Source: Planctomycetaceae bacterium
GTDB taxonomy: Bacteria > Planctomycetota > Planctomycetia > Pirellulales > Thermoguttaceae
DNA length: 31,794 nucleotides
Reading direction: 5' to 3'
Assembly (NCBI GenBank): GCA_031267635.1
Contig: JAIRYX010000209.1
Coordinates: 1 to 31,794, forward strand
Each line of letters begins with the position of its first letter. Within the stretch, counting starts at the first letter, position 1. The notes below the pieces were generated by a model. That model saw only the letters and a program-made list of their open reading frames with translations. It made no database searches and was not told the DNA's origin. A program made the position numbers and the translations under genes. Positions 26,526 to 31,794 of the stretch are shown piece by piece.

Positions 26526-26676
26526 TTGAACCTCACCGCTCGTCACTTATTTTAATCTCTCACGTGACGCAAAATCTTGACTCCGCCCGAAACATGACTC
26601 TTGCTGGAGCGTCCAATCCCAATCATGACTCCGCGCTACGTCATAGTCATTCTCTATTACGCCGTCGCCGTTTTCT

Positions 26677-27030
26677 TTGCGAATAACTCCCGATTTTCAC
26701 CGCGAGGAAAACTACGTAAACATCACAACCGCGCAGATATTCTCCACTCCTACCGCAAGAGAGAATGTTTACAAAGTTGAGTCGGTTGACGGCGTTTCTA
26801 TCTCCGATGAAAACCGCAAGTTATCCGAAGAGAACGCTCGCGGCATAAAAGAATCCTACGGAGCTTCTTTTATTAGTTATAAAAATTCTGTTATTAACAA
26901 CGCGACTTCCGTAGAGTTCAACGGAACTTCCGTTGGTACACGGGATTTTTCGGGTGTTAGAGATTATAGAGACGGCGGATTCTCCCGGACATTGCTCTAC
27001 CTCATTGGAAACAAAGGGCTTGCGGGATGA
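26677..27030 (+). other. Open frame of uncertain status, possible gene remnant
   Basis: A 117-codon frame begins with TTG at 26677, with no good ribosome-binding site, and includes VYKVESVDGVSISDENRKLS, then SVEFNGTSVGTRDFSGVRDY and GFSRTLLYLIGNKGLAG. Ser/Asn/Gly-rich wording suggests an exported or decayed protein, but no family was recognised. The motif CGGAACTTCCGT occurs here as part of a local repeat. The flanks 26530-26676 and 27031-27186 show nothing recognisable. Confidence 0.25.
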
Positions 27031-27186
27031 ATGAAAATTCTTGAGACTCGACACTTCGTTGCTAATGATTTCATCTCCCCCAAAAGTTCCGACTCTTCCG
27101 TTTGTCCTTTTGAAATATTAGGTGGAATTGAGATTCTGCGTAATATGAGTTGGTAAATGAGTTAATAACGATGACGTTTCCATTGG

Positions 27187-27265
27187 CTGGTTATCCGAAA
27201 AATTTTACTCTTGCCGCCCTTATTGATCACGGTTCCCTTAGTCGCCAATCACGCCCCCAAAAAGC
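27187..27265. mobile_element. Internal fragment of the inverted-repeat element
   Basis: The stretch GGTTATCCGAAAAATTTTAC, then TCTTGCCGCCCTTATT, GGTTCCCTTAGTCGCC matches the left arm of the copy at 8597-8941 (8641-8700). No right arm is present, so this is a half element just upstream of proS. Confidence 0.5.
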
Positions 27266-27438
27266 GAAATACCCCGAAAGCGTCACCTGTGTAAGGTTCT
27301 CCAAGTCCCGATTGTCCCTTTCGTTTCATCGCTTGTGTTTGAGGCGAAATCTGATATATTTGGTCGTCGGAGAAATTTTTAAAATTTATCTGATTGACAA
27401 ACCATAACAACTCCTTTTTCTCGCTGGGGACATTACAA

Positions 27439-29202
27439 ATGTTTTGGACGAAAACGCTGATTCCTACCATGAAAGAAACGCCGGAAGGGGCGGAAATTCC
27501 GAGTCATATTCTGATGCTTCGTGCCGGATTGATTTCACAGGTGATGGCGGGAGCTTATACTTATTTGCCGCTCGGTTATCGGTCGTTGCGGAAGGCGGAA
27601 AATATTGTGCGAGAAGAAATGGATTGCGCCGGAGCGGTCGAACTGCACATGTCCGCGATGGCTCCCCTTTCGCTTTACGAACAAACCAACCGCGTCGAGG
27701 CGTTCGGAAACGTGTTGATTAAAACCGATTTGGCACGCGGCGGAAAAAAAGTACCGGTTGTCTTCTGTCCGACGCATGAAGAAACGATCACCGACATTGT
27801 TTCGCGATATGTGTCGAGTTACCGTCAGTTGCCGATGACGTTTTATCAGATTCAAACGAAGTTCCGTAATGAAGAGCGTCCGCGTTTCGGCGTATTGCGG
27901 ACAAGCGAATTTCTGATGAAAGACGCTTACAGTTTCAATCCGACGCTCGAATCGCTCAACGAAAGTTATAGCGCGATGTATCAAGCGTATTGCAAAATCT
28001 TTACGCGATGTGGAGTGCCGTTTTTGCCGGTCGAGGCGGAATCGGGACCAATCGGCGGCGACGCAAGCCATGAATTTATGTTTCCGTCGGCAAACGGCGA
28101 AGACAAAGTTGTGCATTGTTCCTGCGGTTACGCGGCAAATACCGAAAAAGCGGGAATCGGCATGGACAATATACGACAACCAAAAATCGAACCGCTTCCT
28201 ATCCAAGAAACAGCAACGCCGGGAGCGCATACAATTGAACAAGTGTGCGAGTTTTTGAAATGTGAACCGCAGCGGTTGATTAAAACGCTGATTTATCTTG
28301 CGGACAGCAAACCGGTTGCAGTGTTGGTGCGCGGCGACCATGACGCAAACGAAAACAAAATTCGCAAAACGCTACAAGTCAACAAAGTAGAACTTGCCGA
28401 TCCAGTAACGATTGAGCGAGTAACCGGCGCGCCGGTTGGATTTGCCGGACCGGTCGGACTGAAAGAAAAATTGACAATCCTCGCCGATTTCGCGGTACAG
28501 CCGCTCGTCAATGTTGTTACCGGCGCGAACAAAGACGAGACGCATTTGTTGAATGTCAATCCAGGACGCGATTTCACCGCCGATCTTTTTGCCGATCTCC
28601 GCAACGCTCAGGCGAACGATCCTTGTCCGCGATGCAGTGGCGGAACGCTTCAAATCAGCAACGCGATTGAAGGCGGACACGTTTTCAAACTCGGCACGAA
28701 ATATTCGCAAGCGCTCAACGCGAAATTCCTTGACACGGACGAAACGCAAAAGACGATGATTATGGGGTGTTACGGTATCGGAATCAATCGGATTCTTGTC
28801 GGAATTTGTGAAACGAGTTACGACGAGTCAGGAATCATTTGGCCCGTGCCGCTTGCGCCGTATGAAGCAGTCATCACGCCGCTCAAAATCGACGACGAAC
28901 CGACTATGAATGCCGCGAAAGAATTATATCGTCAATTGAACAACGCGGGAATTGATTGTTTGCTCGACGACCGCGATCAACGTCCGGGCGTAAAATTCAA
29001 AGACGCCGACTTGATTGGTTTTCCAATGCGGATTGTTCTTGGTCCGAAAGGACTCGCCCAAAACGAGGCGGAAATCAAATGGCGATGGGACAAAGACCCA
29101 ATCATGATTCCCCTTTCCAACGCCGCCGCGCAAATCGCCGCCGTACTTCATGAAGAACGGAAGACGAATAAGTTGTTTTTGAAACAGAAAAAAGGAACAT
29201 GA
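27439..29202 (+). CDS. proS: Prolyl-tRNA synthetase (bacterial type with editing domain)
   Basis: This enzyme charges tRNA-Pro with proline. The 587-residue protein is of the bacterial ProRS type. The N-terminal part reads LIPTMKETPEGAEIPSHILM and LRAGLI. Class II motif 2 is FRNEERPRFGVLRTSEFLM (from residue 142). A YbaK-like insertion that hydrolyses mischarged Ala-tRNA lies at about 225-390 (VRGDHDANENKIRK, GFAGPVGL). Motif 3 is GCYGIGINR (from about residue 443). The C-terminal anticodon-binding domain includes DDRDQRPGVKFKDADLIG. The length is normal. The ATG at 27439 is preferred over one at 27394, because it fits the family start and has GGGA about 9 nt upstream. A small unknown gene starts 3 bp after the stop, so the two are probably co-transcribed. 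Confidence 0.96.
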   Translation: MFWTKTLIPTMKETPEGAEIPSHILMLRAGLISQVMAGAYTYLPLGYRSLRKAENIVREEMDCAGAVELHMSAMAPLSLYEQTNRVEAFGNVLIKTDLARGGKKVPVVFCPTHEETITDIVSRYVSSYRQLPMTFYQIQTKFRNEERPRFGVLRTSEFLMKDAYSFNPTLESLNESYSAMYQAYCKIFTRCGVPFLPVEAESGPIGGDASHEFMFPSANGEDKVVHCSCGYAANTEKAGIGMDNIRQPKIEPLPIQETATPGAHTIEQVCEFLKCEPQRLIKTLIYLADSKPVAVLVRGDHDANENKIRKTLQVNKVELADPVTIERVTGAPVGFAGPVGLKEKLTILADFAVQPLVNVVTGANKDETHLLNVNPGRDFTADLFADLRNAQANDPCPRCSGGTLQISNAIEGGHVFKLGTKYSQALNAKFLDTDETQKTMIMGCYGIGINRILVGICETSYDESGIIWPVPLAPYEAVITPLKIDDEPTMNAAKELYRQLNNAGIDCLLDDRDQRPGVKFKDADLIGFPMRIVLGPKGLAQNEAEIKWRWDKDPIMIPLSNAAAQIAAVLHEERKTNKLFLKQKKGT

Positions 29203-29205
29203 ACA

Positions 29206-29661
29206 ATGGCAAAAAATGTGATAGAAACATATCGAACGCTCAAGTTATTGAATAAATATTCGGACAACGACATTGCTGTCGGATTGCATATTTTGAATGC
29301 CGCCGGTATCCAAACGGAACTGAACGGTGAGCATCTTGTTCTTGATTTTGATGTGGTTGACGTGAAGTATATTGAAAAGCAACGTTTCAAAACAGATGAA
29401 TTGCTCGGCAACGTTCTTGACGAACTATTCAAAATCCGTTCGTTTTCCACATCAAACGGTAAAATTGTTTTCAAAAGTTTCAACAAAGATAAAAAAGTTG
29501 TCGGTAAAAAAGAAAATAAAACCAAGCGGCTGGGATACGAAAAAATTATATTCCTCACGGAACATTACTCAAAAATCAAATTTCACAAAAAAAAGATAAA
29601 GCTTATTTACAGGAAATATTCAAGCGTTATCTTGTTTGGGCAAAACGATGCGATGAATTAA
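29206..29661 (+). CDS. Unknown protein downstream of proS (zero frame), probably frameshifted
   Basis: A 151-codon frame whose ATG is 3 bp past the proS stop, with GGAA 8 nt upstream inside proS. The product (YRTLKLLNKYSDNDIAVGLH, then ILNAAGIQTELNGEHLVLDF) matches no family I recognise. After about residue 125 the sequence becomes Lys-rich and unconvincing (KKKIKLIYRKYSSV), while the -1 frame becomes strongly coding-like. This indicates a frameshift at or shortly before the A8 run at 29587-29594, or programmed slippage there. The true product probably runs to 29816. Confidence 0.6.
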   Translation: MAKNVIETYRTLKLLNKYSDNDIAVGLHILNAAGIQTELNGEHLVLDFDVVDVKYIEKQRFKTDELLGNVLDELFKIRSFSTSNGKIVFKSFNKDKKVVGKKENKTKRLGYEKIIFLTEHYSKIKFHKKKIKLIYRKYSSVILFGQNDAMN

Positions 29662-29816
29662 ATTCAGATATTACCGCAGAGTTAAAAGAAAAAATTTGTC
29701 TATTGAACGAATATAAAAATTTTTTAGATAATGTTGCACATAATCATTTGAAACAACATAAAACATTATGTCGAGCAATTGCGGCGATCATGGTTTACGA
29801 GGAAAAACAAGCATAA
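29595..29816 (+). other. -1 frame continuation of the gene at 29206
   Basis: From GAT at 29595 the -1 frame reads DKAYLQEIFKRYLVWAKRCD, then ELNSDITAELKEKICLLNEY, KNFLDNVAHNHLKQHKT and ends at TAA 29814-29816. It is open for 73 codons and has helix-like, soluble-protein composition. Directly before it lies A-AAA-AAG (29589-29595) in the zero frame, the classical -1 slippery heptamer. No strong downstream hairpin or upstream Shine-Dalgarno-like stimulator was seen. An indel in an A-run (here or at the A6 near 29540) is the simpler explanation. Confidence 0.55.
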
Positions 29817-29867
29817 AATGAGAATATAAAACAATTTTTACAGATATAAATTTGGGGAGCGGACGTA

Positions 29868-30013
29868 TTGAATAGGGATCAATTGGAATTTCACTGCAAT
29901 CAATTAGGGCAGAAAAGGTTGGGAGTTAGTATCATGTACGCCGTCTGCTACTGCAAATTACGGGTGCACAAAATATTTTATTTAATCTTCAACTGTCCCC
30001 GTGTCCCCAATTA
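29868..30013 (+). pseudogene. DUF4177-like small protein, frameshifted remnant
   Basis: One frame reads NRDQLEFHCNQLGQKR, a second (one base shifted, from 29920) continues WELVSCTPSATANYGCTKYF, and the first frame then ends with FYLIFNCPRVPN. Joined, this fits the small DUF4177-type pattern 'LN.LG..GWELVS.......G....Y.FILKRP'. Two compensating shifts and the lack of a convincing start suggest a decayed copy. It lies in the gap between the gene at 29206 and the PSP1 gene. Confidence 0.4.
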
Positions 30014-30043
30014 AAATCACACTGCGTTTTGCGTTTTGCACTT

Positions 30044-30886
30044 ATGAGATACATTGTACGTTACGGAACGATGCGGCTGTTGGGGATATTTTCTTCGCCG
30101 GACGAAACACGTTATCTGCGAGGAACGAAACTGATTATCCACACCAGCCGCGGACAAGAAATCGGCGTTGTACTGGCGGAGGAGACGGAGCGAAATAAGC
30201 CGATGCTTCCGTCGAATCTTGAGGAAGACCGCGTGATTCGTGTGATGACCGCCGATGACGAATTGGAAGACAAACGCCTTCGGCAAAATGAATCGGACGA
30301 GCTTCAACGGTGTCAATCAATCATTGAGCGAGTCGCTCTTGCCGACGCGATGAATCTTGTGCGGCTGGAACATATTTTCGGCGGGGAACGAATTATCGTG
30401 TATTATGTCGCGGACGGACGGGTCGATTTTCGTGAATTGGTAAAAGCGTTAGCGTCGGAGTTTCAAACGCGGGTCGAAATGCGTCAAATCGGCGTGCGCG
30501 ACGAAATGAAATTGTTATCCGATTTCGGCGATTGCGGTGTAGAATGTTGTTGCAATTCCTACTTGGCGGCGATGCCGCCGGTGTCGATGAAAATGGCAAA
30601 GATGCAAAAAGCGACGCTTGATCCGAACAAAATTTCAGGACGCTGTGGGCGGTTGAAATGCTGTTTGCGTTACGAGTTTGACGCTTATCAGGAATTGCAA
30701 AATCAGTTACCCGAATTCGGAAAGCGGGTCATAACGCCGGACGGAGTCGGACGAGTTTTCGGTCATGAACCCCTGCAGCAAAAAGTTTGGGTTGAATTGC
30801 GCGATCAACGAAAACTATTCGACGCGGCAAACGTGCGTCTTCTGCTCGATGAAAGTACGGAAGAACGCGAATTTTCTGATAAATGA
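30044..30886 (+). CDS. ricT: PSP1 domain protein, RicT (YaaT) family
   Basis: A 280-residue protein of the PSP1/RicT family, part of the RicAFT iron-sulfur complex that in Bacillus promotes RNA maturation (with RNase Y) and phosphorelay. The PSP1 features are the N-terminal 'RGTKLIIHTSRGQEIGVVLA', then VDFRELVKALASEFQTRVEM, RQIGVRDEMKLLSDFGDCG, and the conserved cysteines C164, C168-170, C201 and C206-207 (CGRLKCCLRYE) that hold [4Fe-4S] clusters. A C-terminal KOW-like strand region follows (PDGVGRVFGHEPLQQKVWVE). The ATG at 30044 lacks a Shine-Dalgarno; a TTG at 30029 is the alternative. It stands apart from its neighbours and is not in the usual holB/metG context as far as seen here. Confidence 0.88.
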   Translation: MRYIVRYGTMRLLGIFSSPDETRYLRGTKLIIHTSRGQEIGVVLAEETERNKPMLPSNLEEDRVIRVMTADDELEDKRLRQNESDELQRCQSIIERVALADAMNLVRLEHIFGGERIIVYYVADGRVDFRELVKALASEFQTRVEMRQIGVRDEMKLLSDFGDCGVECCCNSYLAAMPPVSMKMAKMQKATLDPNKISGRCGRLKCCLRYEFDAYQELQNQLPEFGKRVITPDGVGRVFGHEPLQQKVWVELRDQRKLFDAANVRLLLDESTEEREFSDK

Positions 30887-31077
30887 TAGGATTAAAGAGC
30901 ATTTGCATATTATCCCTTGCGCAAGTATAGCGTTATAGTTGTTGAAGTTTTGGAATTTCGGATCCATGAGTGTTGCCACTTCTTTATCTTGTATTGTTGA
31001 TCAATCGCTAGTCCTTCATTGTAAGCTCCCAACACATTCCAACGTTGTTGTTCCGACGAGCTTCGAATACAAATTCG
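30887..31077. other. Gap after ricT, no gene recognised
   Basis: A minus-strand frame here (about 31077 down to 30910) contains phrases such as EQQRWNVLGAYNEGLAIDQQ and, in another frame, FEARRNNNVGMCWELTMKD. Both look protein-like but are broken by frame changes and stops, so a decayed gene is possible. No family was recognised. Confidence 0.25.
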
Positions 31078-31347
31078 GTAACTATTCAGTCGCCCAGCCA
31101 AATCTACTAAAACGACTTGAAATTTATGTCGTCTCACAAAGGCACGGAGGCACAAAGAATTTATTTTTTAGCATCACTCGGTGTTCTTGGTTACTTTGTG
31201 AGAAACAAATTTTGAAATGCGATAAGTAGAAATCCGCACGGTAACTGAGTAACTACCGTCAATTTGCCGGAACATATTATTATTGCCACCCAATGCGGAT
31301 TTGCTGGGTTGTAGCGGCTTGATAATCTGGGGCGACTAAAGAGTTAC
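31078..31347. mobile_element. Inverted-repeat (MITE-like) element, copy 3, with TIRs
   Basis: About 270 bp bounded by GTAACTATTCAGTCGCC (31078-31094) and its near-inverse GGCGACTAAAGAGTTAC (31331-31347). Inside, AATCCGCACGGTAACTGAGT, then AACTACCGTCAATTTGCCGG and ATATTATTATTGCC match the left arm of copy 1 (2907-2962). It contains a nested 72-bp inverted repeat at 31132-31203. There is no coding sequence. This copy shows the element ends most clearly. Confidence 0.65.
31132..31203. repeat. Nested inverted repeat TCTCACAAAG...CTTTGTGAGA
   Basis: A perfect 10-bp inverted pair, TCTCACAAAG (31132-31141) and CTTTGTGAGA (31194-31203), bounds a unit with GGCACGGAGGCACAAAG. Similar 'CACAAAGGCAC' intergenic repeats occur in many bacterial genomes. 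It interrupts the element at 31078-31347. Confidence 0.5.
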
Positions 31348-31586
31348 GATAACTCATGCGTAACAATAAGATAATAAAAATGATATACTTATCACTCTTT
31401 AAAATTCGGCGTTTGCCAAAAAAAGGGGGCTTTAGGGATACGGAAACTTCTTCTGTCCCTTTCGTCTTTTGGGTCAAAAAAGTCCTTTTCGCCACATGTC
31501 CCATTTTTGAAGATTTCCGGTAAATTACTCATAAGTCTTTGTTATGTAAAGAGTTAGTAATAATTCCTCATTGAGAGGGACTACTT

Positions 31587-31608
31587 TTTTGCGTGTTTTT
31601 TCGCAAAA
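31587..31608 (+). other. Hairpin preceding the palindrome array
   Basis: TTTTGCG (31587-31593) pairs with CGCAAAA (31602-31608) around TGTTTTTT. It sits directly before the array that begins at 31609. No gene is recognised in 31348-31586; a GTCCC-rich string lies near 31455. Confidence 0.4.
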
Positions 31609-31794
31609 TCCTCTCGAGAGATTTTTTTTATCTCTCAAGAGATTTTTTTCATCTCTTGAGAAATGGATTTCATCGCTCGAGAGATTTTTGCTTTATCTCT
31701 TGAGAGATGGATTTCATCGCTCGAGAAATTTTTTTCATCTCTTGAGAGATAGATTTTATCTCTCGAGAGATTTTTTGTTATCTCTTGAGAGATA
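31609..31794. repeat. Array of at least nine near-palindromes at 21-bp period
   Basis: Nine copies of a 14-bp near-palindrome, consensus ATCTCTYGAGAGAT, start at 31609, 31630, 31651, 31672, 31695, 31716, 31737, 31758 and 31780. The spacings are 21, 21, 21, 23, 21, 21, 21 and 22 bp. Most spacers are T-tracts; three instead carry a short GGATTTC or AGATTTT stretch. Some copies are perfect at the centre (TCTCGAGA), others vary by one base (TCTTGAGA, TCTCAAGA). A 21-bp period equals two turns of B-DNA, so all sites face the same side, and phased T-tracts would bend the DNA. The array runs off the right edge. Confidence 0.85.

Noticed and set aside
27535..28341. 268-codon minus-strand frame opposite proS
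   Set aside because: It is antisense to conserved ProRS motifs; its length comes from the codon bias of proS.
30910..31155. 81-codon minus-strand frame after ricT
   Set aside because: It crosses the boundary of the inverted-repeat element and the better protein-like phrases lie in different frames; no start signal.
31609..31794. CRISPR array
   Set aside because: The repeats are 14-bp near-palindromes with 7-9 bp, mostly T-rich spacers; CRISPR repeats and unique spacers are longer and no cas gene is present.
1..31794. tRNA or rRNA genes
   Set aside because: No cloverleaf with a GGTTCGAATCC-type T arm or rRNA-like conserved stretch was noticed in any gap on either strand.

Overview
The window most likely comes from a member of the Planctomycetota. 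The evidence is a DUF1559 protein with a prepilin-type N-terminus followed by a small lipoprotein, a twin-arginine-exported Gfo/Idh/MocA oxidoreductase, a secreted HEAT-repeat protein, and two very large envelope proteins of a kind seen in that phylum. Coding density is modest and base composition moderate. The intergenic DNA is full of decayed gene pieces and one family of short inverted-repeat elements, so the genome appears to be undergoing gene decay and repeat spread. The lineage is inferred from protein types; no rRNA is present.

Layout. 1-157 (minus): start of an AAA-ATPase-like gene cut by the window edge. 346-2513 (minus): rfbF then rfbG, making CDP-4-keto-6-deoxyglucose for surface glycans, behind a good sigma70-type promoter at 2566-2595. 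2514-3674: an inverted-repeat element (2877-3350) and the tail of an ISAzo13-type transposase. 3675-10154 (minus): recO, a secreted HEAT-repeat protein, a Tat-exported oxidoreductase and hemE. Terminator-like hairpins lie between several of them, so they look like separate units rather than one operon. Between the oxidoreductase and hemE lie an IS4-type transposase 5' fragment and a second inverted-repeat element.

10755-13197 (plus): a cysteine-rich secreted protein, a DUF1559 pseudopilin-like protein and a lipoprotein. 13837-26467 (plus): two overlapping genes for giant envelope proteins of 1331 and 2880 residues. The second looks like a head-to-tail fusion of two proteins with the same architecture as the first, with an internal transmembrane cluster and a second signal-peptide-like segment at the junction. 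This is the most unusual coding locus in the window.

27439-30886 (plus): proS, a small unknown gene whose reading frame continues in the -1 frame at an A-AAA-AAG slippery site, a broken DUF4177-like gene, and a PSP1/RicT gene. 31078-31347: a third inverted-repeat element with terminal inverted repeats and a nested smaller repeat. 31609-31794: at least nine near-palindromes at a 21-23 bp period with T-tracts between most of them, running off the right edge. This looks like a helically phased binding array and is the strongest non-coding signal here.
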